This document shows positions 17,546 to 27,062 of a DNA stretch of 64,000 nucleotides, piece by piece. The notes below the pieces were generated by a model. That model saw only the letters and a list, made by a program, of their open reading frames with translations. It was not told where the DNA came from and did not search any database. The DNA is from Oligoflexus sp. Lineage in GTDB: Bacteria > Bdellovibrionota_B > Oligoflexia > Oligoflexales > Oligoflexaceae. A program made the translations under genes and the position numbers. Position 1 is the stretch's first letter. Every line of letters begins with the position of its first letter. The stretch lies in NCBI RefSeq assembly GCF_035712445.1, contig NZ_DASTAT010000022.1:85892-149891 (forward strand). The letters are read 5' to 3'.

Positions 17546-19280
17546 AAAACTCGGCTCGGATTTTAAGCAGCTGAAAAAACTTTGGCCCTTCCTGGCTCAG
17601 CAGAAGCGCATGATCTTGTTCGCCTGTCTTTTGATCCCGCTGATTTCGCTGCTGCAGATGGGCATTCCCTTTATTTTGAAACGCACGGTGGATCAGGGCG
17701 TGATGAAGGGGGATCTGACGGCGATCAAGTGGGGGGCGCTGGCCTACCTTGCGGTTGTGCTGCTGGAATATGCGACCCGGGCCACTCAGACCATTTTGAC
17801 TTCACGCGCCGTCTTTCAGATGGTCCGGTCCATGCGAATGGCTTTGATTGAGCATATTATGCGGCTATCCGCGCGTTTTCATGATCGCACGATGAGCGGG
17901 GCGCTCGTCACGCGAGCCACGAGCGACTTTGATAACCTGAATGAATCCTTGAACCAGGGGGTCTTGAGTTCGGTCGTGGACCTTGCCGTCCTGCTTGGGG
18001 CGCTGGTGGGTCTTTTTCTTTTGGACTGGAAGCTCGCGTCTGTCACTCTGATCATATTACCGATCACGGTCATGATTATTGTGATGTTCTCGCGGGCGCT
18101 CAAGCATTCCATGCTGCTGGCGCGGGTGAAGATCGCGGCGCTGAATGCCTTCACTCAGGAATGCCTTTACGGAAGCAGCACCATCAAGCTTTTGAACGCG
18201 CATCGGGACAGCAATCAGCGTTTTCAAAAACTGACCATCGAATATCGGGATGCCCAGATGAAATCGGTGGTGGCGGATGCTGTGCTCTTCGCCATGCTCG
18301 ATGGGGTGTCATCGGTTACGATTGGTATCATCCTTTGGCTGGCGGTTTCCAATCTGCATGACAGCACGGTCCTGAGCGCCGGCATCATGATCGCCTTCGT
18401 GCAGTATGTGCAGAACCTTTTCGATCCTTTGAAACAGCTCGGCAACAAGATTGCGATGCTGCAGGGGGCTTTCACGGCGATTGATCGAATCTTCGGGATC
18501 TTCGATACCCAGGATTTCATCCAAGGGGAAAAGCCGGTGAAGAATCTGGACGGGACGGTCGCGTTTCAAAACGTCAGCTTTCAGTACCTGCCGGATTCGA
18601 AAACCTTGAATCATGTTTCGTTTCAGCTGCAGCGCGGTCAGTCGCTGGCTATCGTCGGGGCGACTGGCTCCGGGAAATCCACGGTCATCAAGCTTTTAAC
18701 CAAGCTTTATGATGGCTATGATGGGTCGATCACTGTCGATGGCCTTGAGCTTCGCGACATGAGCGGCCAGGAACTCCGGCGGCATATTGCGATCGTTCCG
18801 CAGGACATCGTGATCTTTAACGGAACGGTGGCCTTCAACATTGGTTTGGGGGACGAACAAACCGACCTCGAACGCATCAAGTCCGCGGCGCGTTTCGTGG
18901 GTGCGGATCGATTCATTGAGCAGCTGCCAGGAGCCTACGACTTTGTCGTAAGGGAAGGCGGGGATAATCTCTCGCAGGGGCAAAGGCAGCTCCTCGCTTT
19001 TGCCCGCGCGATCGCCAAAGACCCGCGCATCATGATCCTCGACGAGGCCACTTCATCAGTCGACCCGGCGTCCGAGGCTCTGATTCAGCAGGCGATTGAA
19101 CGCATCTTTACCGGCCGCACCCTGATTGTGATTGCGCACCGCCTGTCGACGATTCGCAAGTGCAATAAGATCCTGGTGCTGGAACGCGGTGAGGTGATGG
19201 AAATCGGCTCGCATGAGGAACTGCTGGCGAAACGGGGGCGTTATTTCGATCTTCACCAGAAGATGGCGACGGAGGAATAG
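17517..19280 (+). CDS. ABC exporter half-transporter (canonical NBD)
   Basis: 587 residues; six-helix transmembrane domain (about 20-330) and NBD (about 350-585). Walker A GATGSGKST, signature NLSQGQRQL, Walker B with catalytic Glu ILDEATSSVD and switch His AHR are all present. The signature LSQGQ instead of LSGGQ is typical of the partner half in heterodimeric lipid or drug exporters. It starts inside the preceding gene, and the pair should be made in equal amounts. Relatives act in lipid or multidrug export; this substrate is unknown. Confidence 0.92.
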   Translation: MTNPTLNQFKKLGSDFKQLKKLWPFLAQQKRMILFACLLIPLISLLQMGIPFILKRTVDQGVMKGDLTAIKWGALAYLAVVLLEYATRATQTILTSRAVFQMVRSMRMALIEHIMRLSARFHDRTMSGALVTRATSDFDNLNESLNQGVLSSVVDLAVLLGALVGLFLLDWKLASVTLIILPITVMIIVMFSRALKHSMLLARVKIAALNAFTQECLYGSSTIKLLNAHRDSNQRFQKLTIEYRDAQMKSVVADAVLFAMLDGVSSVTIGIILWLAVSNLHDSTVLSAGIMIAFVQYVQNLFDPLKQLGNKIAMLQGAFTAIDRIFGIFDTQDFIQGEKPVKNLDGTVAFQNVSFQYLPDSKTLNHVSFQLQRGQSLAIVGATGSGKSTVIKLLTKLYDGYDGSITVDGLELRDMSGQELRRHIAIVPQDIVIFNGTVAFNIGLGDEQTDLERIKSAARFVGADRFIEQLPGAYDFVVREGGDNLSQGQRQLLAFARAIAKDPRIMILDEATSSVDPASEALIQQAIERIFTGRTLIVIAHRLSTIRKCNKILVLERGEVMEIGSHEELLAKRGRYFDLHQKMATEE

Positions 19281-19325
19281 AGACATTTCATAAGAGCGAG
19301 TTCCTCAGACCCTGACGGGAGCCTA

Positions 19326-21080
19326 TCAATCGCCTTCACGGAGTGGAGTGTAAGCCTTAAGAGTAGCGATTTCCCAGTCGTAGAGCTGGGGCAATTGCCG
19401 AATCTGTTCCTGAACGCTGATGTTTTCCGCAAATCCGGGCGCCTGGACAATGGCATTCAAGAATTTCTGCTGGCGCGCGTCCCGATAGTGATCGACGATG
19501 CGTGCCCATGACTCCGAGGTTTTTTTCATCTGGCTGAGGCATTTCCAGGCCTGTTCCCGCAATTCGCCCGGCTCCCGAGTATCCAGGGCTCGACCGATGA
19601 AATAGCTTGCGCTGTCTGGAAAGGGAATAAAGGTTAAAGCTCGAAGGGCTCTCACAGCCACATCGATGTCCGGATCCCGACTAAGGGTCTGGAGTGCTTT
19701 AACCGAATTTTCCTGTCGTAGGTTGCCGAGGCCTTCTACGGCCATGACACGTACATGTTGAGCCTTGCTGCTCAGGGCCTGCTTTTGTAGATCCCGCTCC
19801 AGACTCGATGCCTGCTGCGTACGTCCCGAAAGAGTGGCCAGAGCCAGCAGGCTCGCGTCCTTGATCGGGGTCCAGGTTTTCTCGCGCTCATAGTAGCGAC
19901 GAAGGGCTTCGATGGATTCTGCGTCAGGATGCTGGATAAATTGCATCGACGAGATGCTGCGAGGCATTTGATCCGTCCAACCCTGTTCATCCAGCGCAGT
20001 TAAAAGCTCCCTCATGACAGCCGAGGCTTCGGAGCCGTCGACATTGCCAAGTAGATCGCTCAAAAGATTCAGGAAACGTTCCTTTCTCTTCTGAACGGCA
20101 TCACGAATGGCAGGAAGGAGGTCCTGGGCAGCCTCGGGATGCGCGCGCAGAAAGTCCAGGCTTTGGCTGTAGAGGGCATTAATACGGTGACCCTGTTCCG
20201 AAGTCTCCGGTCCATCGAGCAATGTCAGCAGCTCCTTGATGCCCTGATGGAAAACCTCGGCACTTACCGGCGCCGTTTGCTTCGCGATACTTGCCTGCAC
20301 AGTTTCAATCATGGCCTGCCGATAGCGCTCCATTGTCACCGGTATCAGCTTTTGGCTGGCAATCATCTGGGCCGACGATTCGCTTGCACAGGTTTTGCTT
20401 TTTGCGCCTGTCCTTTGCAGCTCGAAACTGCTGGATGCTGTGGTTGGATCCTGCTTACGAAAACGTATCTCCAGCCTCTCGCGCCCATCTCCCTGGCTCA
20501 GGATTTTACGCCCTCCATGGGGCTCGTAGACTATGTTCATTTGCGAATCCGGCACTGCTATCGACAAACCGGAGTCGTCTGGAAGTTGATAAGCCGTCTT
20601 GGTTTTTCGAAGATGCTTTCCATCGAATTGCAGATTTTCCGTATAAATTCCGTTCAGATCCTCACGGGGAACCGCGGTCAAAGAAAGAGGCGCGCCCAGA
20701 GACCAGGCGGGCATTTTTTGGAGGCTTCCGTAAATCAGGCGGATCAAATCATCGCTCGGCGGTTCGGAACTGCGAAAGATGACAGCCGAGGTCTGGGGAT
20801 CGAGGCTGGCATAAAAGGCAATGTCCATATCCTTGCCCTGACGTACCCGCAGGGTCGCGAGCCGTTCATTATCTGCCGCCAGTTCTGTCACGATGATTTC
20901 ATACTGCTGCGCAGCATCCTGCTGCTGCACTGCGAAAGCTTCCTTCCACTGCAGCGTGAATTCCAGGCAAGCGCTATCCTGAGGCAGGGTGACGTGCGAA
21001 TTTTTGCGCAATTTATACCAGCCGAAGGCCAATAGCGAAACGAGTGTAGCCAGTCCAATGCCAACAAAAATTTTACGCAT
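19326..21080 (-). CDS. Membrane-anchored HEAT-repeat protein, possibly vitellogenin/lipid-transfer-like
   Basis: 584 residues. Residues 1-25 form an N-terminal signal anchor (FVGIGLATLVSLLAFGWYKL). Residues 30-225 look beta-rich; 240-560 are helical repeats, with HEAT-type units such as RVMAVEGLGNLRQENSVKALQTL. This order (beta-rich N-sheet then helical superhelix) and the segment with IYTENLQFDGKHLRKTKTAYQ resemble the N-terminal module of vitellogenin-type large lipid transfer proteins, but this is weak pattern recognition, not proof. The ATG at 21080 follows GAGGG. It lies 17 bases after the stop of the upstream secreted protein, so both are likely made from one transcript. Confidence 0.7.
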   Translation of the reverse strand: MRKIFVGIGLATLVSLLAFGWYKLRKNSHVTLPQDSACLEFTLQWKEAFAVQQQDAAQQYEIIVTELAADNERLATLRVRQGKDMDIAFYASLDPQTSAVIFRSSEPPSDDLIRLIYGSLQKMPAWSLGAPLSLTAVPREDLNGIYTENLQFDGKHLRKTKTAYQLPDDSGLSIAVPDSQMNIVYEPHGGRKILSQGDGRERLEIRFRKQDPTTASSSFELQRTGAKSKTCASESSAQMIASQKLIPVTMERYRQAMIETVQASIAKQTAPVSAEVFHQGIKELLTLLDGPETSEQGHRINALYSQSLDFLRAHPEAAQDLLPAIRDAVQKRKERFLNLLSDLLGNVDGSEASAVMRELLTALDEQGWTDQMPRSISSMQFIQHPDAESIEALRRYYEREKTWTPIKDASLLALATLSGRTQQASSLERDLQKQALSSKAQHVRVMAVEGLGNLRQENSVKALQTLSRDPDIDVAVRALRALTFIPFPDSASYFIGRALDTREPGELREQAWKCLSQMKKTSESWARIVDHYRDARQQKFLNAIVQAPGFAENISVQEQIRQLPQLYDWEIATLKAYTPLREGD

Positions 21081-21097
21081 CACCCCTTATCCCTCTT

Positions 21098-23368
21098 TCA
21101 GTTTCTAAAAGTCCAACTTTTGGCCGCCGACGTCTGGCAGTTGCCAACGATCAGGCGAGTTCCATTCTGCACATTCGAAGTCGAAGGTTGCAGGCACAGT
21201 CCTCGTTGGGTCTTATACTGACCTTCCGAGGTCGACTCGAAGATCTGCTCCAAAGTGCCATCGCAAGGTCTGGAGTTCACCTGATTACCGTCCACCACAG
21301 TCAGGCAACGATTATTGGGCGTTCGCAAGTTCCAACCGCTATTGTCCCAGCTCATGTTGTCGCCCGCATAGCAGTCCCAGAGTTGGACATGGGCATAGGT
21401 GTTATTTTGATAGTGACCCAGAGGCACCTCCAGACATTTGCCGACGGCGCTATTGAAGAGCTGGGGACCAGAATTCCCTGGTATCACCCGGCAACTCGAA
21501 TTGTTTTCCCAGCCCCAGCCGTCACCATCGGGATCGGAAGAGGCAGACGCGCATGTGATCTCTCCACTGCTAACAGGCGGAGGAGACAGAGGAGGGGGCG
21601 GCGGAAAGTCAGTTTTCACCTGGCAGCTGGTATTATTCTCCCAGCCCCAGCCGTCACCGTCTGGATCAGAAGACGACCATTGGCAAACCGGGATACCAAA
21701 ATCGGGATTATTCGATCCCGAGGATGAACCTGAACCCGAAGACCCCGATCCGTTGCTGCTGCCATCCGCAGGACAGTCGCCTTCGCCACGGATCAGAAGT
21801 TCTTTGTATCCACCATCTTCATAGACCGAGCAGTAGCTGCTTTCAACACTGAGAAGGCGAGACGGCTTCCCGCAGAAACTATTGGCGACTCTGTCGCCTA
21901 TAAGATCGCCTTGGTAAGAATAGCAGGCTCCGGTTTCCTGAGGATCGTTTTGGTAAACCCGCCAGCGATAATTCAAACCAGAGGATGATCCACCGCTGCT
22001 GGAAGAACCACCGCTGCTGGAAGAACCACCGCTGCTGGAAGAGCCAGTTCCAGCTGAACTTCCGCTACCTGGAGAACTGGGTGTGCCTTCAGGCGCCGAA
22101 AATGTGGGCGAGAAAGGCATGGCTTCACAGTAGTTACCCCAGTTGCTGCCGGAAGCAATACGTGTACCAGGGAAGCCATGGACTTTATGGGTTTGCTTGT
22201 TGCGGGTGTAACCCGAGACGATCGTCCGAATTCGCTTAACGGCCTGGGACTCACAGATGCCGAAAAAATCATAGCTGCAGAGATAGTCAACCACGTCGGT
22301 GACTGTCTTTAGAATCGGCAAACTATATTCCAGGGTGGTGGAAATCTCACCCGAGAGGGCTGTCAGTTGATCCACATCGGCCCTCAGACAGCCTTCGGTC
22401 TTGTCAGCTGTAGCCGAGAATTTCACCGCCCCCTCCACGAGGTTCACCCGGACGTCGGCACTGACATAAGGCGCCACGATTCCCAGTCGGTTGACCCAGC
22501 GATTCAGCTCCGTGATCCCTGGAGACGCCGAACCCGTTACATCAAGGCGGGCGAACGGCACAACTTCAGCGTTCAGAACGATACCGCGAGTGAAATTGGG
22601 CAGAGAAACTTCAGCAAACGTCTTACGATAACCCACAGCTCCATTGCCAGTAGCTGTCAGGGTGATCGGAACAGGGCCGATAAAGACGACTGTGCTCCCT
22701 TCGAGAAATCGCTGGGTATATTCCTGGTTGTTTAAATCAACACGTCCCTGGAAATTGTTATACTCCTTGTTGAACACGTTATAAGTATAACTCAGAATCT
22801 GAATATCGCCTTTGACGGTTGCCTTATCGTCGGAAATCTGCGGCGTATAGCTCGTCGAATAGTCACTGAATACCGTGGCATCGAGCAGTTTGGTTTCGAA
22901 AATTCCAAGCAATTGACCGCTCACAGAGCCACCTGCTCGAAGGCTCCTGTAATAGTCACTGAAGGATATGCTGCTGAACCAACCGTAAGTGATGGATGCA
23001 TCACTGTTTCCCAACCGATGGTTCGAACTGGAGTTGCGGTACCGAATCTGCGAGGAGTAGGAACCCGGTTTGGCGCCGACTGTCTGTATACTGCCGAGCA
23101 AAGCCTTTTGCTGACTCACGCGGGGAGCACCGATGTAATTGACTTTTCTGCCAATGTCATCAACTTCGAAGTCGGGCTTATAAACCTGCGACCCGATCTG
23201 CTGACTGGGCAGCATTCCCTTGGCCAACAGTCCTGCATAGGTTAGAGCTGGGGCGCTCTGCCGGAACACGTTGAAGTCGTTGACATCATCGTATGTGAAG
23301 AATTCTGATGCCTGAGTTGGGGCGCTTGTTACCAGCAAAAGCGCAGTGATTCCAAATAGTTTTCGCAT
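21098..23368 (-). CDS. Large secreted protein with CBM-like repeats and ricin-type lectin domain
   Basis: 756 residues. A signal peptide ends near residue 20 (APTQAS-EFF). Residues 25-400 are a beta-rich domain without recognised family. Then comes a Ser/Gly linker (about 420-460), a Cys-rich segment, a second Ser/Gly linker, and two copies of a short Cys-bounded motif with DPDGDGWGWENN, seen in carbohydrate-active enzymes of cellulolytic gammaproteobacteria. The last 130 residues fit a ricin B beta-trefoil (KCLEVP, QLWDCY, CLQPS). AAGGAG precedes the ATG. No catalytic domain was seen, so a glycan-binding surface or matrix role is plausible. Co-oriented with the HEAT protein 17 bases downstream. 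Confidence 0.78.
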   Translation of the reverse strand: MRKLFGITALLLVTSAPTQASEFFTYDDVNDFNVFRQSAPALTYAGLLAKGMLPSQQIGSQVYKPDFEVDDIGRKVNYIGAPRVSQQKALLGSIQTVGAKPGSYSSQIRYRNSSSNHRLGNSDASITYGWFSSISFSDYYRSLRAGGSVSGQLLGIFETKLLDATVFSDYSTSYTPQISDDKATVKGDIQILSYTYNVFNKEYNNFQGRVDLNNQEYTQRFLEGSTVVFIGPVPITLTATGNGAVGYRKTFAEVSLPNFTRGIVLNAEVVPFARLDVTGSASPGITELNRWVNRLGIVAPYVSADVRVNLVEGAVKFSATADKTEGCLRADVDQLTALSGEISTTLEYSLPILKTVTDVVDYLCSYDFFGICESQAVKRIRTIVSGYTRNKQTHKVHGFPGTRIASGSNWGNYCEAMPFSPTFSAPEGTPSSPGSGSSAGTGSSSSGGSSSSGGSSSSGGSSSGLNYRWRVYQNDPQETGACYSYQGDLIGDRVANSFCGKPSRLLSVESSYCSVYEDGGYKELLIRGEGDCPADGSSNGSGSSGSGSSSGSNNPDFGIPVCQWSSSDPDGDGWGWENNTSCQVKTDFPPPPPLSPPPVSSGEITCASASSDPDGDGWGWENNSSCRVIPGNSGPQLFNSAVGKCLEVPLGHYQNNTYAHVQLWDCYAGDNMSWDNSGWNLRTPNNRCLTVVDGNQVNSRPCDGTLEQIFESTSEGQYKTQRGLCLQPSTSNVQNGTRLIVGNCQTSAAKSWTFRN

Positions 23369-23408
23369 TTATGCGGCTCCTTGATATAGACAGACGAGCC
23401 GCAATATG

Positions 23409-23435
23409 GCAGCAAAAACTTAGTTTTTCCACTGC
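23409..23435 (-). other. Imperfect inverted repeat upstream of the secreted lectin-like gene
   Basis: An AAAAAC/GTTTTT stem flanked by GCAG/CTGC lies 40-67 bases upstream of the start codon at 23368. It may be an operator or part of the untranslated leader. Nothing else was recognised in the 263 bases between this gene and prc apart from the prc terminator. Confidence 0.3.
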
Positions 23436-23589
23436 AAAAACAAATTAACGTACTCAGTTAAGATTCTTGGAAATTCTATGGGTTTCCGGGACCTTCGCCT
23501 GACTCGCAGCCTAGGTCCTGGCCGTCATGTATGCTGATATTTCAAGCGAGAGTGGCAAGGGTGGATAATGGCAGATTGGTCACAAAAAT

Positions 23590-23607
23590 GGGGGCTCTAA
23601 GGCCCCC
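23590..23607 (-). terminator. Terminator of the prc gene
   Basis: GGGGGC stem with a six-base loop; on the minus strand it is followed by ATTTTTG. It lies 25 bases after the prc stop codon. Confidence 0.85.
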
Positions 23608-23631
23608 GTCATCTGATTGAATTAAACGAAA

Positions 23632-25743
23632 TTATTTCTTCTCAGGCTTCACCGGATTCTTATTGTCGCTCACAGCCTTGTCAGTCTTTCCAGCTGGCTT
23701 GGTGTTCTGTGCCGCAATCATCGCGGGCAGCGCAGGATGGGATTCCAGCTTCTGCTTTTTCAGGAGCTGCACGTAATCAGCAGCCACGCGGACGGTTTCC
23801 TGCAGATAAACATCGTCCTTGAGCGAGAATTCCGAGGATTCGTTCAGAAGCTCCTCTTCCTTGGCCTCTTTCTTATCCTTTTTCACGTCGTCCTCTTTCT
23901 TTTCCTTCAAAGACACCCGTGAACGCTCTTCCTTGTTCTTTCTATACTTCTCGATCTCGTCCTTGATCTTCTTGAACTCAGCATCGGAGGCGATGCGTGC
24001 TTCCGAACGCTTCTTCAGCTCAGGCACGAAAGGTTTCGTCAGATTGAACTTGGAATACTTCGCCGTCTTGATCTCTTCGTAAGGCAGCGCGTAGTCGTAA
24101 TACTTCTCGCCGATTTCCAGCTCATCCACGATGCTGGGCAGAACCAGATCGGAATTCACACCCTTCAGCTGAGTCGAAGCCCCCGAGGCGCGATAGAACT
24201 GATTCACAGTCACCTTCACCGCACCCAGCTTTTGAGCCAGATCGTTCAGGTTCTGAACCGTACCCTTGCCGAAGGTGTGGGAGTCACCGACGATCAAACC
24301 ACGACCGTAATCCTGGATGGCACCGGCGAAGATTTCCGAAGCCGAAGCAGAATGACGGTTGATCATGACCACCAGCGGACCGTCGTACCAGGTGCTTTCA
24401 TCGGGATCATAGTAGGTCTCGGTCTCGCCGTTCGAGGCTTTGACCTGAACCACAGGACCGGCTCCGAAGAAAAGACCAGCCGTGCTGATGGATTCATCCA
24501 GACCACCACCGCCGTTGCTGCGGAGGTCGAGGATCACCGCATCCACACCTTTGTCCTTCAGAGCCTTCAGCTGCTCTTTGGTGTCATTCGATGACGAGCG
24601 ATAGTTTTTCAGACGTTTTTGTCGGCCTTCGAAGTCGATGTAGAAGGAGGGCAGGGTGATCACACCGACTTTCAGGTGCTTGGTCTTGCCGGCTTCCTTG
24701 GTATCGACTTCAATCACATGCGAAGACGCCTGCTGTTCGACCAGCTGAATCTTCTCGCGCACGATGGGCACGATCATCTTCTTCGAATTATTCGATTCTT
24801 CACGCAGAACATGCAGCTTGACGACCGTGCCGCGAGCACCGCGAATTTTCTTCACGACCTCCTGCAGATCCATGTCGATCACATCCACCGCTTCGCCATT
24901 TTCCTGGCCCACGGCGATGATCTTGTCATTCACCTTCAAAAGCCCGCTCTTTTCCGCAGCGCCGCCCTTCACGAGGTTGGCGACGATGGTAAAGCCGTCT
25001 TCACTTCTGAGGCTGGCGCCGATCCCTTCGAGCGACAGGCGCGTGCGAATGCGGAAGTCTTCGAGGTCCTCGGCCGGCATGTAACTGGAGTGAGGATCAA
25101 GGGCCGCGGAGAAGGCATTGAGGAAAACCCCATAGACCTTATCCTTGGTCAGATCATTGTGGCGACGAACCAGGAGCTCGTAACGCTTTTTCAGCTTCTC
25201 ACGAGCCTTTTCCACCGTATCGACGCTCATCTTCAGGTTCAGAAGCTGAAACTTGATCTGCTTGCGCCAGCGCTCGTTCACCTCTTCCACGGTCTTGGGA
25301 TAGGCCATGTTTTTCCGGTCCACATTCAGGTATTCCTCGATCGTGAAGTCATACTTCTCGTCGATCACCTTGTTCACGAACTGGCTACGCTCGTTGAACC
25401 GCTGGGTATACTTATTCATGATCTCGTCGATCACCTGACAGTTCATGTCGCGGCCGATCAGATCATCCAGGCGATTGGCGTATTTGCTGGTGAATTCATC
25501 AAAGTCAGACTGATAGAAATACATCTTCCCGGGATCCCAACTCTTCAGGAAGTTGTCGAGAGTCCGACGGGAAATTTCATCAGTGAAGGAGTTGTAAGAA
25601 AAGTGCATCTTGAAGTACAAAAGCACGAGCTGCCTCACCTCTGAACATGTCAGGGCAGATGCAGGCCCTGAACTACAGAGCAGTAAGACGGCCAACACTG
25701 AATACCGCAAGTACCGTCCGACTCTGTTTGCTTGAATAAGCAT
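23632..25743 (-). CDS. prc: Carboxy-terminal processing (tail-specific) protease
   Basis: 703 residues with a signal peptide (cleavage near ASA-LT). Periplasmic S41 protease that trims or degrades proteins from their C-terminus and in other bacteria controls lipoprotein and murein-hydrolase levels. An N-terminal helical domain (35-230) precedes a PDZ domain (about 235-315, LSLEGIGASLRSEDGFTIV) and the catalytic core: VILDLRSNGGG, NRHSASASEIFAGAIQDYGR with Ser467 as likely nucleophile, and FGKGTVQ with Lys493. The C-terminal 100 residues are charged. A good GGGAGG element precedes the ATG, and an extended -10 promoter lies about 56-64 bases upstream. Confidence 0.95.
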   Translation of the reverse strand: MLIQANRVGRYLRYSVLAVLLLCSSGPASALTCSEVRQLVLLYFKMHFSYNSFTDEISRRTLDNFLKSWDPGKMYFYQSDFDEFTSKYANRLDDLIGRDMNCQVIDEIMNKYTQRFNERSQFVNKVIDEKYDFTIEEYLNVDRKNMAYPKTVEEVNERWRKQIKFQLLNLKMSVDTVEKAREKLKKRYELLVRRHNDLTKDKVYGVFLNAFSAALDPHSSYMPAEDLEDFRIRTRLSLEGIGASLRSEDGFTIVANLVKGGAAEKSGLLKVNDKIIAVGQENGEAVDVIDMDLQEVVKKIRGARGTVVKLHVLREESNNSKKMIVPIVREKIQLVEQQASSHVIEVDTKEAGKTKHLKVGVITLPSFYIDFEGRQKRLKNYRSSSNDTKEQLKALKDKGVDAVILDLRSNGGGGLDESISTAGLFFGAGPVVQVKASNGETETYYDPDESTWYDGPLVVMINRHSASASEIFAGAIQDYGRGLIVGDSHTFGKGTVQNLNDLAQKLGAVKVTVNQFYRASGASTQLKGVNSDLVLPSIVDELEIGEKYYDYALPYEEIKTAKYSKFNLTKPFVPELKKRSEARIASDAEFKKIKDEIEKYRKNKEERSRVSLKEKKEDDVKKDKKEAKEEELLNESSEFSLKDDVYLQETVRVAADYVQLLKKQKLESHPALPAMIAAQNTKPAGKTDKAVSDNKNPVKPEKK

Positions 25744-25798
25744 TCCGTCAACCTCCCAAGAAATCCCCCAGGCCCTCGCCTGCGAAACCTATTCCACC

Positions 25799-25807
25799 AG
25801 TATAGCA
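25799..25807 (-). promoter_or_regulatory. Extended -10 promoter candidate for prc
   Basis: On the minus strand the sequence TGC-TATACT (extended -10 plus -10) lies about 56 bases upstream of the prc ATG; no good -35 box is seen, as is common for extended -10 promoters. Confidence 0.4.
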
Positions 25808-25961
25808 AACCGCTGATTTTTCGTATGGATCATTTTTACACAGCGAATGGGCTAATCGGCAGAGTCTGCCCAGGGTATAGCTCATTTCTTTGTAACAGGA
25901 GTCAGGGGATTAGGGTATGGGAAAGTGCAGGGAAATCTTGTGAGAAAGGCTTAAGAGGAGC

Positions 25962-25979
25962 GGACGGGAAGCCCCGTCC
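25962..25979 (-). terminator. Possible terminator after the 25988-26944 gene
   Basis: Hairpin of GGACGGG and CCCGTCC arms just after the stop codon of the anchored protein gene. It lacks a T-run, so it may end transcription weakly or stabilise the mRNA end. Confidence 0.35.
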
Positions 25980-25987
25980 CCATTTGA

Positions 25988-26944
25988 TCACCAGGCAGTT
26001 TCCACTGCGGATTTTGCGCGTTTTTTGCGGGCTTTCGGCAGTGACGTTGGTTTCGGCAGCGTCGTTGACACCTGACTTACTGCCAGATTCCAAACATCCG
26101 TCACGTCACGGGTTTCCTCTTGAACAGGTGCCTGGGCTACAACCGTTGCAAGACCTGTGACAGAGCTGAACTCTTCAGTCTCGCCAGCGTCATCGCGGTA
26201 AAGTCTTTCCTCTTCCACTTCGTACATCTTATGGGCCGAACGACGGCGGAGCATGACGACCAGGAAACCGGAAACCAGCATAAGGCCCAAGGCAGAACCG
26301 GTATAGACCAGCTCTTCGTAACGCTTGGGTGCCGTTCCTTCCAACTCGGTGGAAAGCATGGCGTTCCACGCCAAAGTCATGGCCTCTTCGTTACTCTGGA
26401 AGGCATCAGCCAGATCCGTATAGGTCAGGAGCGCCGATTTTTTCGAGCCCGAAAGAAAGATATGCATCTGGCTCATGGGAAAGCCGTTCAACTGAAAGGC
26501 CGTGTAAAGAAGGATGGCGTCGGCTTTCTGACGATAGTCGATGAAGCGGTGTTCAATGACTTGAAACTCGCGCACACCAGGGGCTGCACCGAAATCAGTC
26601 TCCAGTTTCTTACGGAGCGAGAGTGCTTCCGTCTCATCGATGGGCCTTGCTTCGTGAATGACGGCGACCGTGATGTTTCGATTATAGGTTGGCTTGCTGT
26701 AGTCTTTGATTTTTTCTTCTTTGCGAACTGGCTGCATCACAAGGGTTTTACCCATGAGGTTGGGTTGGATCTGCCAGCCGATGGGTGGCGTCAACGTCAG
26801 ACCAACTTCCGGGGATGACCAGGGGCGACCTTCAGCAATCCGAGGGACTTCGCCTGCTCCAAGGGCAACGGCCGCAGGCAGGGCCGCGGTGCCTATCGCA
26901 CTGGCCAAGACTGTATTCTGAATAAGACGAATTAAGGGCTTCAT
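25988..26944 (-). CDS. Exported protein with C-terminal membrane anchor, unknown function
   Basis: 318 residues from the ATG at 26944 (GGAAG upstream); a longer in-frame N-terminus is unlikely. A signal peptide of about 30 residues is followed by a periplasmic domain (35-200) with SPEVGLTLTPPIGWQIQPN, which reads like a small mixed alpha/beta domain of the PsbP or DUF1795 type, then a transmembrane segment (about 215-235, GSALGLMLVSGFLVVMLRRR) and a basic/acidic cytoplasmic tail. No firm family. It sits between the mlaD and prc genes on the same strand, with a terminator in front of it, so it is probably separately transcribed. Confidence 0.7.
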   Translation of the reverse strand: MKPLIRLIQNTVLASAIGTAALPAAVALGAGEVPRIAEGRPWSSPEVGLTLTPPIGWQIQPNLMGKTLVMQPVRKEEKIKDYSKPTYNRNITVAVIHEARPIDETEALSLRKKLETDFGAAPGVREFQVIEHRFIDYRQKADAILLYTAFQLNGFPMSQMHIFLSGSKKSALLTYTDLADAFQSNEEAMTLAWNAMLSTELEGTAPKRYEELVYTGSALGLMLVSGFLVVMLRRRSAHKMYEVEEERLYRDDAGETEEFSSVTGLATVVAQAPVQEETRDVTDVWNLAVSQVSTTLPKPTSLPKARKKRAKSAVETAW

Positions 26945-27062
26945 CGACTTCCACTCCACATCAAGATCCAACAACAGCAAGAGCCCCAGGGGGTCTGGGT
27001 GCCTGCAAAATGGCATACAAGAGGATCCATGTCAAGAGATGGATTGTCAAAAAGGCCTAATA

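Noticed and set aside
21098-23368. Secreted glycoside hydrolase
   Set aside because: Binding modules are present but no catalytic domain was recognised in the remaining sequence.
24619-25644. 341-codon plus-strand open frame opposite prc
   Set aside because: Shadow of the protease gene without motifs.
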